In this document: positions 45,506 to 54,929 of the stretch, in pieces
Layout: each line of letters opens with the position of its first letter
Position numbering within the stretch: the first letter of the stretch is position 1
Source: Labilibaculum manganireducens
Lineage (GTDB): Bacteria > Bacteroidota > Bacteroidia > Bacteroidales > Marinifilaceae
Length of the DNA: 64,000 nucleotides
NCBI RefSeq assembly: GCF_002843385.1
Contig: NZ_MVDE01000001.1
Coordinates: forward strand, 186,001 to 250,000
Direction of reading: 5' to 3'
The notes under the pieces: model-generated
The model's database searches: none
Told to the model about the DNA's origin: nothing
What the model saw: only the letters and a program-made list of their open reading frames with translations
Made by a program: the position numbers and the translations under genes

Positions 45506-45628
45506 ATTCTTGAGTTAAGGGAAACTCATCAAGTTACAATACTAATAAGATCCCCGCACAAAAGATCATCACAAAATATTTTTTAACTTCTTCATAATCC
45601 CATCAAGAACATTTATTATAATTATTAA

Positions 45629-45659
45629 TTGCTAATTTATAATTGTTCTACTAACTTTG
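45629..45659 (+). promoter_or_regulatory. Promoter of deoB
   Basis: TAACTTTG at 45652-45659 matches TAnnTTTG exactly, and a TTG at 45629-45631 lies 20 bp upstream at the -33 position. It lies just before and across a longer in-frame TTG start at 45657, which argues for the later deoB ATG at 45717. Confidence 0.55.
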
Positions 45660-45716
45660 CCTCACTACCTAAACAACCCTTCATCAGTATATTTTATACA
45701 CTTTAAACACAAGTTT

Positions 45717-46898
45717 ATGATTCCTAAAATAGAACGCGCTACAATTGTGGTGCTGGATAGCGCTGGCGTTGGTTATTTACCAGATGCTGAAGAATTTGGA
45801 GATGTTGGCTCCAATACATTTGGAAATATTGCCAAACACTGTAATGGCATTAATTTACCAAATATGCAGAAACTAGGTCTTGGTAACCTTACCGACATTG
45901 CCGGTGTTGCATCATGCAACAACACAAACGGAGCCTACGGAAAGGCTGCCGAAGCTTCCAAGGGAAAAGATACAACAACCGGTCACTGGGAGATTGCCGG
46001 AGTTAAGCTGGAACGTGCTTTCCCTACCTATGCGAATGGATTTTCAGAAAAAACCATTCAATTGTTTGAAGAAAGAACCGGCAGAAAAGTTATGGCTAAC
46101 AAGCCAGCATCTGGAACTGCTATTCTTGACGAATACGGAGAAGAGCAAATGAAAACTGGTAACTGGATTGTTTATACTTCTGCCGATCCTGTTTTTCAGA
46201 TTGCTGCTCACGAAGAAATTATTCCTTTGGACGAATTGTACCGGGCCTGTGAGATTGCTTTGGAAATTTGCTCCGAACACGAACCTGTAGCCCGTGTAAT
46301 TGCACGTCCGTATCTGGGAAGCGGGGAAGGAAATTTTGCCAGAACAGCAAATCGTCACGATTATTCTGTTACACCACCCGCTCCTACAGTTCTCGATCGT
46401 CTGAGCGAAAGCGGATTGGATGTTATCGGTATTGGTAAAACAAAAGATATTTTCGCCGGACAAGGAATTACCGACTCCCGCGGAACCAATAAGGATAATG
46501 TTGATGGAATCAACAAAACACTGATCGCTTTGAAAGAAGATTCAAAAGGTTTGATCTTCACGAATCTGGTCGATTTTGATATGATGTTCGGTCATCGTAG
46601 AAATCCGGAAGGATACAAAGCTGCTTTGGAAGAATTTGATCGCTATTTGCCTCAAATTCAGGCAAATTTAAAGGACGGTGAAATTTTAATTCTGACTGCC
46701 GATCACGGATGTGATCCCACTTACCCTGGAACTGATCACACAAGAGAGTACATTCCAATAATGGTGTATGGTAAAAATATCAAGCAGAATGTTGATTTGG
46801 GAACCAGAACATCTTTTACAGATATTGCTGCTACTATTGAAGAACTTTTATTGGGGAATAAGGTAGAAGGCAGTTTTGCAAAAGAACTTTACAATTAG
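45717..46898 (+). CDS. deoB: Phosphopentomutase
   Basis: DeoB interconverts ribose or deoxyribose 1-phosphate and 5-phosphate in nucleoside salvage. It is an alkaline-phosphatase-fold metalloenzyme: the metal-site Asp in VVLDSAGVGYLPDA, the threonine in KGKDTTTGHWEIAG, and the distal ligands in TADHGCDPTYPGTDHTREYIP are all visible. The ATG at 45717 (393 residues) fits the family start MIPKIERATIVVLDS; a TTG 60 bp earlier overlaps the promoter. Monocistronic with a bidirectional terminator. Confidence 0.96.
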   Translation: MIPKIERATIVVLDSAGVGYLPDAEEFGDVGSNTFGNIAKHCNGINLPNMQKLGLGNLTDIAGVASCNNTNGAYGKAAEASKGKDTTTGHWEIAGVKLERAFPTYANGFSEKTIQLFEERTGRKVMANKPASGTAILDEYGEEQMKTGNWIVYTSADPVFQIAAHEEIIPLDELYRACEIALEICSEHEPVARVIARPYLGSGEGNFARTANRHDYSVTPPAPTVLDRLSESGLDVIGIGKTKDIFAGQGITDSRGTNKDNVDGINKTLIALKEDSKGLIFTNLVDFDMMFGHRRNPEGYKAALEEFDRYLPQIQANLKDGEILILTADHGCDPTYPGTDHTREYIPIMVYGKNIKQNVDLGTRTSFTDIAATIEELLLGNKVEGSFAKELYN

Positions 46899-46932
46899 AC
46901 CTTTACGACAAAAAGTAAAACAATATTAAAAT

Positions 46933-46970
46933 AAAAATGCCGCCTCAAATAATTGAAGCGGCATTTTTTT
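46933..46970. terminator. Bidirectional terminator between deoB and the transglutaminase gene
   Basis: gccgc near 46939 pairs with gcggc at 46958-46962, extended by tcaa/ttga inside and by A/T runs on both flanks. It serves two convergent genes. Confidence 0.85.
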
Positions 46971-46997
46971 ATTCCATCAAGAGATTTCTGTTTTAGA

Positions 46998-49631
46998 TTA
47001 TTTTTCCAAAACTTTAAGTAAATGCTCATGAATCCCAATTTTATATCCGCGGGAAGCGAACTGAATATTGCCATTGGAATGTAAAACCAATAGTAATGGC
47101 TTCTCAACTTTACCTGTAATGCCCAACTCCTTTTTAGCCTGTATAATCAACTCATTGTTTTTATCTTTATACAGCTTATAATTTGATGGCATATTAGCAA
47201 AAAAAGCATCTGTTAAGTTTTCATCAGAAATTTCTTCCGCCTGCAATACAACAATATTACCATTCCATTCCTGATATCTCTTTCTGATATCTTTAAATTC
47301 TTCCATTAAATGTCGGGTTGGTTCTTTTCCTGGTTCCAGCCACATCAAAACAATTGCATCCTGCTTCTCTAATGATTTAAGGCTTACTCCTTCCCCATTA
47401 TCATTGAAAACCTTCAGTTTAGTATCCAAATGACCCAATATCTTACTCTCAACCTTTGGATCTCTGAATATCAAATCAATTTTAGTGGTCTGATTTTTTA
47501 AAACTTCAAAATGATTCAAATGTGTATAAACAGTTCCGTCAGCGCCACGTTTGCCTGTAACCAACCTATATTTTCCGACTTCCAATTCCAATTTTGAAGG
47601 CAAATCGGATAATTTAGAATCCCAGCCATAATCAAGACTTTCATAAACACCATCAATCATTTTCCCGATTGTAAAATGCATATAATAAGCCGGATCAAAA
47701 TCCTTTGCGGTATTATTCAACATCATAAAACCAGTAACTGGCTGATTAACTATTTGTTTTTCAAAATAAATATTCAACCATTCTTTACCATCGAAATACT
47801 GCGGTGTTTTTTCTGCTGGCTCCAAACGCGAAGGAATCCCTAAACTTCGGCAAAGAGCCACAAAAAATACATCACGCGACTCAGCATTCGAGATTCTTAG
47901 CTCATAAACACCCTTTGGAGTAATTGGCAGATTGTAATAATTCTCCTCTTCGGTAATTTGTATTTCCTTTAATATCCATTGCTTAATTTGCTCAATTCTC
48001 TCCGCTCGATTACCTGTAAATTTACCCTCAAAAGCATTCTGTAAATATCCTCGGTAAGCAATTAACCACTCATTGCTGATTCTTGGATTCAAAACATATT
48101 TCAAATAAAGCTCCTTGGAACTGTAATCTTCCAACTTGTATTTTCCGATCGTATTACTCAAATGATCTTCCAGTATTTCAGATCGCGTATCACGCAGATC
48201 TTTATCAGCAATTAAATTAAGAAGCTCAACTGCAATTGCACCATTTCCTTCAGATATTGATTCAATAAATTTCCGAATCTCTTTCCAATTTCCCTGACTT
48301 TTCTTGAAGCGGTTCCAGATCATTCCTGCATCCAAAGATTTTTTATCAGCTAATTTACAGGCAGTAATGGAATCTATAAAAGTGGTTCTATATTGCATTC
48401 GAATACTGTCTTCATAGGACAGACGAATATCATTTTGTTTCTTTTTGCTCTCATCAACCGAATAAGGATCTTGCTCAACCGGAGGAACCATATTTAAATC
48501 GGTAATCTGCTCTCCATAAAAGCCACGACCCAATTCCAAACAAAGCGTATCGGTTTGCTTTACGCTGATTTTCCTGCCAGCATACTCCCCCTCTTTACCA
48601 GCCCAGATAAGCAGATCACCCAAACCTGTAGTGAGGAAAGATATTCCATCAGAATCAGTATTCTTACTCGCAATTGGATAAAACTCAGCATAGTTATACA
48701 ATCCAAAATCTACTCTTGCATTTTCAACTGAATTACCCGATTGATCAACGACCTGCACGTAAATTTTCTTCACATCAGCATAATTCTCCACTACATTAAT
48801 CTCAGTGAAATTATCTGAACGCTTTACAACTTCATAATCTCCCTCAAAATCACCGAACACTTTGGTATGCACCAGCATAGCTCTGCGGGCAGGTTCGGTA
48901 AACCAACCCATATTCAAATCGGGTTCAGGCTCACAAGCTCCCAAGTAAGACCATTTCCCATCCGTCCAAACTTCCACCCAAGCATGATTGTCGTCGCTAT
49001 GAGCCCAGCGTGGAGTATAAACCTGACGGGCAGGAATACCTACAGAACGTAAGGCAGTAACGGTAAATGTTGATTCTTCACCGCATCTTCCCCACGAAGT
49101 TCTCACAATGCTTAGCGGTCCGCTTGTGCGAATATCTGTTGGAGCATAATTTACTTTTTCGTGACACCAATGATTCACTTCCAGCACTGCCTCTTTCATC
49201 GACATGCCTTTTAATCTTGGTTTCAACTCTTTCAGAAAAACCCATCGGGCCGAATCCAAATTTTCATTGTTTACACGGTATGGCAGCACAAAATGGCGAA
49301 ATAATTCATCCGGCACTTTTTTACCCCACTCAAAACTTTCTCTGGCCTCAAACGAAGATCGAACTTGTTTTAAGAAGAAATCGCCATTGTAATCGGCCAA
49401 ATCGCACAAAGGCATGTACGCATATAAAAACTGCAATGCTTCTTTTTCTTCAGTCGTTATATTTTCTTGGAATACCGAGAAAAGTTCATTTGATCTATTG
49501 GATGCAAATTCTTTTCGTTTTTCGAATCGGTTGGAAACTTTTGCACGAACAGCATTGTCTTGAATAAAATGTGCATCGGAACAGCCCCAAAAGAAAATGA
49601 GACCAAGCAGAAGGATAGAAATCTTCCTCAT
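46998..49631 (-). CDS. Transglutaminase-like lipoprotein with C-terminal thioredoxin-fold domain
   Basis: The 877-residue protein has a lipoprotein-type signal (Cys17 in FFWGCSD) and a transglutaminase-like cysteine-protease core with C183 (SWGRCGEESTF), H216 (DDNHAWVEVW) and a following acidic segment (CEPEPD). A carboxypeptidase-regulatory-like beta domain lies at about 290-375 and a second transglutaminase-like region at about 560-640. The C-terminal part (about 745-877; AIVLMWLEPGKEPTRHLMEEF) looks like a TlpA/thioredoxin fold but has no CxxC, so redox activity is unlikely. It is probably a periplasmic protein or peptidoglycan hydrolase or structural protein. cutC lies 15 bp upstream, so the two form an operon. 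Confidence 0.85.
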   Translation of the reverse strand: MRKISILLLGLIFFWGCSDAHFIQDNAVRAKVSNRFEKRKEFASNRSNELFSVFQENITTEEKEALQFLYAYMPLCDLADYNGDFFLKQVRSSFEARESFEWGKKVPDELFRHFVLPYRVNNENLDSARWVFLKELKPRLKGMSMKEAVLEVNHWCHEKVNYAPTDIRTSGPLSIVRTSWGRCGEESTFTVTALRSVGIPARQVYTPRWAHSDDNHAWVEVWTDGKWSYLGACEPEPDLNMGWFTEPARRAMLVHTKVFGDFEGDYEVVKRSDNFTEINVVENYADVKKIYVQVVDQSGNSVENARVDFGLYNYAEFYPIASKNTDSDGISFLTTGLGDLLIWAGKEGEYAGRKISVKQTDTLCLELGRGFYGEQITDLNMVPPVEQDPYSVDESKKKQNDIRLSYEDSIRMQYRTTFIDSITACKLADKKSLDAGMIWNRFKKSQGNWKEIRKFIESISEGNGAIAVELLNLIADKDLRDTRSEILEDHLSNTIGKYKLEDYSSKELYLKYVLNPRISNEWLIAYRGYLQNAFEGKFTGNRAERIEQIKQWILKEIQITEEENYYNLPITPKGVYELRISNAESRDVFFVALCRSLGIPSRLEPAEKTPQYFDGKEWLNIYFEKQIVNQPVTGFMMLNNTAKDFDPAYYMHFTIGKMIDGVYESLDYGWDSKLSDLPSKLELEVGKYRLVTGKRGADGTVYTHLNHFEVLKNQTTKIDLIFRDPKVESKILGHLDTKLKVFNDNGEGVSLKSLEKQDAIVLMWLEPGKEPTRHLMEEFKDIRKRYQEWNGNIVVLQAEEISDENLTDAFFANMPSNYKLYKDKNNELIIQAKKELGITGKVEKPLLLVLHSNGNIQFASRGYKIGIHEHLLKVLEK

Positions 49632-49646
49632 TAGTAGAATAATTAG

Positions 49647-50402
49647 TTATTTGTCCTCGGCTTTTAGGATGCTTACAATTTTACGAATTTTCTTGGAGTC
49701 TGCCTCATAAAATTCAAATTCAGGCACATTTTCTTCGCCTCCCATTGCAATTTTCGGATTCTGATATTCCATTTTCCCTCTCACCAAAGACTTTGCCGAA
49801 CAATGAAACTCTTTAGCTCCGGTATTTTGTTTTAAACCCAAAATATTTTCATGATTGATACCACTTCCCGGCATGATCACTATTCGTCCACTTGCCTTTT
49901 CAACTAAGCCTTTAAGTAAATCTGTGCCCATTACAGCAGTTTGTTCTCCTCCGGATGTGAGAATTCGAGCGGTTCCAATCTCTATCAATTGCTCCAAGGC
50001 TTTAAAATGATTATTCACCATATCAAAAGCTCTGTGAAAAGTAAAACTCATTGGTTTTGCCAAATCGATCAATTCCTTGGTTCTTTCCACATCAACATTA
50101 CCATCAGGTAACAGAACACCAGATACAATCCCATTCACACCAATTTCTTTGCAGTGAATTACATCCAGCTTCATACACTCAAACTCAATATCAGAGTAAC
50201 AAAAATCGGCTCCTCGAGGTCTGATAATTACATATAAAGGTATACGTACTAACTCTTTCGTTAATTTGATACAAGAAGCACTGGGAGTAGTTCCTCCTTC
50301 ATGAACGCCAGCACACAATTCAATTCGATCAGCCCCGGATTGTTCTGCTATAATCGCTGACTGAACAGAGTAACAACATATTTCGAGTAGAGATGTTTTC
50401 AT
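49647..50402 (-). CDS. cutC: CutC family protein (copper homeostasis)
   Basis: The 251-residue TIM-barrel protein carries the family signatures LEICCYSVQSAIIAEQSGADRIELCA, GGTTPS, IRPRGADFCYSD, FHRAFD and ILTSGG. CutC was linked to copper tolerance in E. coli, though its direct role in copper binding is disputed. It is the first gene of an operon with the transglutaminase lipoprotein 15 bp downstream. Confidence 0.94.
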   Translation of the reverse strand: MKTSLLEICCYSVQSAIIAEQSGADRIELCAGVHEGGTTPSASCIKLTKELVRIPLYVIIRPRGADFCYSDIEFECMKLDVIHCKEIGVNGIVSGVLLPDGNVDVERTKELIDLAKPMSFTFHRAFDMVNNHFKALEQLIEIGTARILTSGGEQTAVMGTDLLKGLVEKASGRIVIMPGSGINHENILGLKQNTGAKEFHCSAKSLVRGKMEYQNPKIAMGGEENVPEFEFYEADSKKIRKIVSILKAEDK

Positions 50403-50836
50403 TGGTTTCTATTTTTCATATAATTATAATTTTAGGTTTTTGTAATATAGCCTGTCCCGAACTAGTTTCGGGAGAACTTACCATATAATCATTTCCCTGT
50501 GTGCCAAAATATCTTGGAATATACCTTACATGCTTATGTGTTTAAGGCTTGACCGGTTGAAATATCAATACTATGGATTTTTAGTTTGATAAAAAAGAAC
50601 CTTTGTTAGGAATTTTTTGTTTTAATCCCGAGCCTATCTCCTTTTTCCTTTTACCATTTTTCCTTGTTCCTTGTTCCTTGTTCCTTTTACCTTGTTCCTT
50701 TTACCTTAAACCTATTCCCCGGTCTAAATAAGTAGTTTAAAACTCTAAACATGTTGCTATGATTTGAATTTCGCGATAATTTAAGGATATTTGCACTCGT
50801 ATTCACCTAACGAGAGACTAAGAAAATATATACTTA
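50403..50836. other. 434-bp intergenic region with low-complexity repeats
   Basis: This divergent gap between cutC and nadA has a palindrome tcccgaa/ttcggga (50455-50461 and 50467-50473). It also has a pyrimidine-rich stretch at about 50640-50710 built from ttccttg units and repeats of ccttgttccttttac. A possible nadA promoter element, gatatttg, is near 50787. No gene is seen. Confidence 0.55.
50659..50706. repeat. Short tandem ttccttg repeats
   Basis: Four or so ttccttg units are followed by two copies of a longer unit ending ccttttacc. The stretch is pyrimidine-only on this strand and may vary in length between strains by slippage. Confidence 0.6.
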
Positions 50837-51763
50837 ATGAGAGATAAGGTTCTTCAATTAGCAAAAGAAAAGAATGCAGTTATTCTTGCCCATTACTATC
50901 AAACGCCTGACATTCAGGAAATAGCCGATTTTAAAGGTGATAGTCTGGCTCTGGCGCAAAAGGCTTCAGAAGTAGATGCTGACATTATTTTGTTTGCCGG
51001 CGTTCATTTCATGGCTGAAACAGCCAAAATATTAAATCCTACAAGAAAAGTACTCCTGCCCGATTTAGAGGCTGGTTGTTCTCTTGCAGATTCGTGCCCA
51101 GCGGATGATTTTCGTAAATTTAAAGCACTTCACCCCGACCATATTGTTATTTCATATATCAATTGTACAGCCGAAATTAAGACTTTATCTGATGTGATTT
51201 GTACGTCAGGAAATGCAGTTCAAATTGTAGAATCCTTTCCTAAAGATCAGAAAATAATTTTTGCTCCTGATAAAAACCTTGGACGATACATAAATGAAGT
51301 AACCGGCCGACAAATGGTTCTTTGGGATGGAACCTGTGAAGTTCATGATATCCTTTCTTCGGAGAGAATCATGAAAATGAAAATTGAAAATCCTGATGCT
51401 GTACTTATTGCTCACCCGGAATGCGCGCATCCGGTATTGTTACTTGCCGATTTTGTTGGCTCAACAACAGCCATGCTGGATTACACTAAAAACAGCGAAT
51501 CTAAAAAATTCATTGTTGCAACAGAAACGGGAATTCTTCATCAGATGCAAAAAGATTCTCCTGACAAAGAATTTTTAATTGTTCCTGCAGATGAAACATG
51601 TTCTTGCAATGATTGTGCTTATATGAAGCTGAACACAATGGAGAAGTTATACTTGGCACTAAAAAACGAACAACCTGAAATCATCTTACCCGATGATGTT
51701 ATGGAAAAGGCAAAAGCACCAATTGTTCGAATGCTTGATTTATCGAGACACTTGATTAAATAG
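50837..51763 (+). CDS. nadA: Quinolinate synthase NadA
   Basis: NadA makes quinolinate from iminoaspartate and dihydroxyacetone phosphate in NAD synthesis, using a 4Fe-4S cluster. Motifs visible: [55 protein letters not shown] with one cluster cysteine, HPECAHPV with the second and [13 protein letters not shown] with the third. The length (308) is typical of this group. nadB and nadC are not in the window. It has a terminator shared with the convergent gene. Confidence 0.97.
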   Translation: MRDKVLQLAKEKNAVILAHYYQTPDIQEIADFKGDSLALAQKASEVDADIILFAGVHFMAETAKILNPTRKVLLPDLEAGCSLADSCPADDFRKFKALHPDHIVISYINCTAEIKTLSDVICTSGNAVQIVESFPKDQKIIFAPDKNLGRYINEVTGRQMVLWDGTCEVHDILSSERIMKMKIENPDAVLIAHPECAHPVLLLADFVGSTTAMLDYTKNSESKKFIVATETGILHQMQKDSPDKEFLIVPADETCSCNDCAYMKLNTMEKLYLALKNEQPEIILPDDVMEKAKAPIVRMLDLSRHLIK

Positions 51764-51783
51764 ATTTAAAACATACAATAATA

Positions 51784-51813
51784 AAAGGGAGATCAAAATG
51801 GTCTCCCTTTCTT
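51784..51813. terminator. Bidirectional terminator after nadA
   Basis: aaagggaga (51784-51792) pairs with tctcccttt (51802-51810). Runs of A and T flank it, and the neighbours are convergent. Confidence 0.8.
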
Positions 51814-51833
51814 ATAATGTAAATATTGAAATT

Positions 51834-52553
51834 TTAGTTTCTTATACTTTCAGGAGAAATACCTGCTAATTCACAAGCCTCCTCAAAATGCAGATCGTCT
51901 AACGCTTTGTAAAGAACAGCAAAAGCTGAGTGTATCCAAACTATCGAGACCAATACTCCTGCAAACAGACAAATAAGTCCTAAAATAATGACTAGGAATG
52001 ATAATATTCCCATTCCAAAAATTGTCCAAAAGTAGCCTTTACTCAAATAAAAGCTAAGCTTTACAGCCTGTATTGGATCTACCTTTTTATCCATTATTAA
52101 AAAGGGAACAAAAATCAACTTGCAAACCAAATAAATTCCAGGAATAATAAGAAACAGGAAGCCTACTACGACTATTCCAATCACCAATAAATGACTTAAA
52201 ATTACAAATAGAAACTTCTTGAACCCATTCAAAATTTCTTCAAACTGAGGTTCCGTTTTTCGTGATGCTTTCAAAAACATCCAATCTACACCATAACTAA
52301 ACGGAGTAACAACCAGTAGGTAATAGATAAATCCGAGAAATTTGAACGATGCCAAACCGATCTTAAATGAATCGCTGTCATCCCATCCCATTTGATTAAA
52401 TCCCATGGGCATATCAATAACTCCGGAAACAATGATTGCAAGTAATAAGATTAAAAAGTGTTTTTTCAGAACACTCCATCCTTCTTCAAAACAGCCCCCT
52501 ACAGTCGGGAATACTTTTAAAATAAGATTCTCTTTACAATAATCTACTCTCAT
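51834..52553 (-). CDS. Polytopic membrane protein of unknown function
   Basis: The 239-residue protein has about five or six membrane helices (for example LLLAIIVSGVIDMPMG, ILSHLLVIGIVVVGFLFLIIPGIYL, GMGILSFLVIILGLICLFAGV). The stretch LIIPGIYLVCKLIFVPFLIMDKKVDPIQAVKLS resembles proteins annotated as DUF975/glycerophosphodiester phosphodiesterase membrane-domain-like, shown here only as its pattern of P-G-I-Y and D-x-x-A-x-x-x-S. No enzymatic residues are evident. It is monocistronic. Confidence 0.75.
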   Translation of the reverse strand: MRVDYCKENLILKVFPTVGGCFEEGWSVLKKHFLILLLAIIVSGVIDMPMGFNQMGWDDSDSFKIGLASFKFLGFIYYLLVVTPFSYGVDWMFLKASRKTEPQFEEILNGFKKFLFVILSHLLVIGIVVVGFLFLIIPGIYLVCKLIFVPFLIMDKKVDPIQAVKLSFYLSKGYFWTIFGMGILSFLVIILGLICLFAGVLVSIVWIHSAFAVLYKALDDLHFEEACELAGISPESIRN

Positions 52554-52807
52554 AAACCAAGCCTGCTAATATTGATTAAATTATATTCTTCACATTCATC
52601 TATAAATAATAACCCTTGCCAGAGAGAAATTATTTATACCATTTTAGATAAATATAGAACATATAAGGCTTGTAAAAAAACACGAACAAAAAAAATAAAA
52701 AAATGATAGGGTATTTTATTCATAAAGCATCATAGTAGTAGAAGCAAGAAAATACACGATCGGTTTTCTCCTAATTTTAAAATTATTATCACATAAAATA
52801 AATCGCC

Positions 52808-54109
52808 ATGAAAACAAAAATTAGATTTTATTTCGCAATCATTCTTTCTGCCTTTTTGTTTTTCTCTTTCAGCAATGCAATGGCAGCGGAGGGAAATAAT
52901 GTTAAGAAAGAAAAAACTAAAGTACAACAGGTTATTGACACCTTAAAATACGATGTATACAAAGGGAAAGTTCAGGATTCCAAAACAAATGAACCTCTTA
53001 TGTTTGCAACAATTGCTGTTAAAGGTGTTAATGTTGCTACAGTATCGAACAGCGATGGTGAATTTCTATTGAAAATTGCTAAAGACCTTCCTGTTAGCAA
53101 AATTGAAATCACCTATATCGGATACAAAAATCTCGAAGTTTCTATTTCTTCATTAAAGGATAAGAAAAATATATTAAAGCTGGAATCAGTTACTATTCCT
53201 TTGGACCAAATTAACATTTACCCATTAGATCCTCTGTTTTTAGTAAAAAGTATTTTGGCTAAAATCGGTCAGAATTACCCTAAAGACCCAAATATGATGA
53301 AGGGTTTTTACCGCGAGACAATTAAGAAAAACAGAACCTACGTTGCCATTTCTGAAGCTATTGTAAACATTCACAAAGCGGGATACAGACAATTAAAAGA
53401 TGATCAGGTACAAATTTACAAAGGACGCAAAAGTCAGGATGTAAAGAAAATGGATACATTATTGTTCAAATTACAGGGCGGACCGAACACATCATTGCTT
53501 TTAGATGTTGTGAAAAACCCTTACAATCTGCTTTCCGATGATTTTATCGAAAACTATAATTTTTCAATCAAATCAATTACTAAAATTAATGACAAGATTC
53601 ATTACGTAATTGAGTTTAAACAAAAAGAAAATATAGATATTCCGTTGTATTACGGATTACTTTACATCGAATCGACAAATTTGGCCCTGTCAAGTGCAAA
53701 ATTTAGCTTGAACCTAAGTAATGAAGAGGAAGCCAGTCGAATGTTTATTAAACGCAAACCTGCAGGTGTAAAAGTAACTCCTACCTCAGCCGATTACTTA
53801 GTTAACTATACTGAAAAAGATGGCAAATGGTATTTCAATTATGCCAGAGGTGAGATCAATTTTAAATGCAACTGGAAACGTAAATTATTCAACACCAACT
53901 ATAGCGCAATGACTGAAATTGCGATTACCGACCGTAACGAACAGAATATTGTGCGCTTTAGAGGAGATGATAAATTTAGAGCAAATCAAATAATGGCTGA
54001 GGAAGTAAACAACTTTGCGGATGCTAATTTCTGGGGAGAATACAATACAATTGAGCCAGACCAATCCATCGAGTCGGCAATTCGGAAATTGAAAAGAAAA
54101 GCCAGATAA
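52808..54109 (+). CDS. Exported carboxypeptidase-regulatory-like protein
   Basis: A signal peptide (about 1-26, ending AMA) is followed by a carboxypeptidase-regulatory-like domain (about 50-130; GKVQDSKTNEPLMFATIAVKG, YIGYKNLEV). A family-specific domain of about 290 residues follows, with GFYRETIKKNRTYVAISEA and LDVVKNPYNLL. The gene at 55965 encodes a paralogue of the second part (SFYRESVLKNNKYMIYLES, LLLDIVQNQPEFL). These are common exported Bacteroidota proteins; their role is not known. It lies 260 bp before the ECF sigma gene and may be part of that regulon. Confidence 0.82.
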   Translation: MKTKIRFYFAIILSAFLFFSFSNAMAAEGNNVKKEKTKVQQVIDTLKYDVYKGKVQDSKTNEPLMFATIAVKGVNVATVSNSDGEFLLKIAKDLPVSKIEITYIGYKNLEVSISSLKDKKNILKLESVTIPLDQINIYPLDPLFLVKSILAKIGQNYPKDPNMMKGFYRETIKKNRTYVAISEAIVNIHKAGYRQLKDDQVQIYKGRKSQDVKKMDTLLFKLQGGPNTSLLLDVVKNPYNLLSDDFIENYNFSIKSITKINDKIHYVIEFKQKENIDIPLYYGLLYIESTNLALSSAKFSLNLSNEEEASRMFIKRKPAGVKVTPTSADYLVNYTEKDGKWYFNYARGEINFKCNWKRKLFNTNYSAMTEIAITDRNEQNIVRFRGDDKFRANQIMAEEVNNFADANFWGEYNTIEPDQSIESAIRKLKRKAR

Positions 54110-54180
54110 TGAAATTTTGAATTCAAAATATACTTGAGTTAGTTATCCTGCAACCTTTAGCAACTGAATTCAAAACAAGA

Positions 54181-54237
54181 AAAAGAACCGTTCACTCATG
54201 CTTGGGGAAACATGAGAATATTCAGAACGGTTCTTTT
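54181..54237 (+). terminator. Double-stem terminator before the ECF sigma gene
   Basis: A 13-bp perfect outer stem (aaaagaaccgttc at 54181-54193, complement at 54225-54237) encloses an inner stem ctcatg/catgag (54195-54200 and 54211-54216). The outer arm ends in T. Confidence 0.85.
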
Positions 54238-54369
54238 CATCCATAAAAATAAATCGGTTATGGATAAAGAAATATCAACAATAATATTGCAGATCTTTCC
54301 TCTAATGATTGAAAAATCCTAACTTAGAAAGTATTACAAGCTTTTTAAAATACGGGAAGAGATACGAAA

Positions 54370-54924
54370 ATGCCGGAAGATACAGATACTATACTTAAAC
54401 ACATACAAAAAGGTAATTTACAAGAGTTTGAAAAATTATTCAGAGCATATTACCCTTTACTATGTCATTACGCGCTGCGTTTTGTGAAAGACACAAATCA
54501 GGCTGAAGAAATTGTTCAGGAATTGTTTTGTCAGTTATGGGAAAACAGAAAAGATTTAAAAATACACACCTCACTAAAAGCATACCTTTACAAAGCAACT
54601 TATTTTAATAGCTTGCAGGTTTTGCGTAAAAGAGGCGTTAAAACACAGTATGAAAAATACATTAAAAATAACAAGCCGGAAAGCTCATTACCAATAGATT
54701 CGGTTGAAGAAAAAGAAATTTACAACATTGTTCAAAAAACTCTTTCAAATTTACCCGATCGTTGCAGTAAAATATTTAAAATGAGTAGGTTTGAAGGCTT
54801 AAAATATCAGGAAATTGCCGATAAGTTATCTATTTCGGTTAAAACTGTTGAAGCAAATATGGGAAAGGCATTAAAAGCCTTCCGAAAAAATTTAAAAGAT
54901 TACGTTGGAATTATTGTGCTATAA
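54370..54924 (+). CDS. ECF RNA polymerase sigma-70 factor
   Basis: The 184-residue protein has sigma region 2 (about 15-85; FEKLFRAYYPLLCHYALRFV, AEEIVQELFCQLWENR) and region 4 (about 120-175; LPDRCSKIFKMSRFEGLKYQEIADKLSISVKTVE). The style matches Bacteroidota ECF factors paired with FecR. Its anti-sigma partner starts 5 bp after its stop. Unknown stimulus. Confidence 0.95.
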   Translation: MPEDTDTILKHIQKGNLQEFEKLFRAYYPLLCHYALRFVKDTNQAEEIVQELFCQLWENRKDLKIHTSLKAYLYKATYFNSLQVLRKRGVKTQYEKYIKNNKPESSLPIDSVEEKEIYNIVQKTLSNLPDRCSKIFKMSRFEGLKYQEIADKLSISVKTVEANMGKALKAFRKNLKDYVGIIVL

Positions 54925-54929
54925 ACAAA

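Noticed and set aside
45657-45716. TTG start for deoB
   Set aside because: It overlaps a good TAnnTTTG promoter and the family starts at the later ATG.
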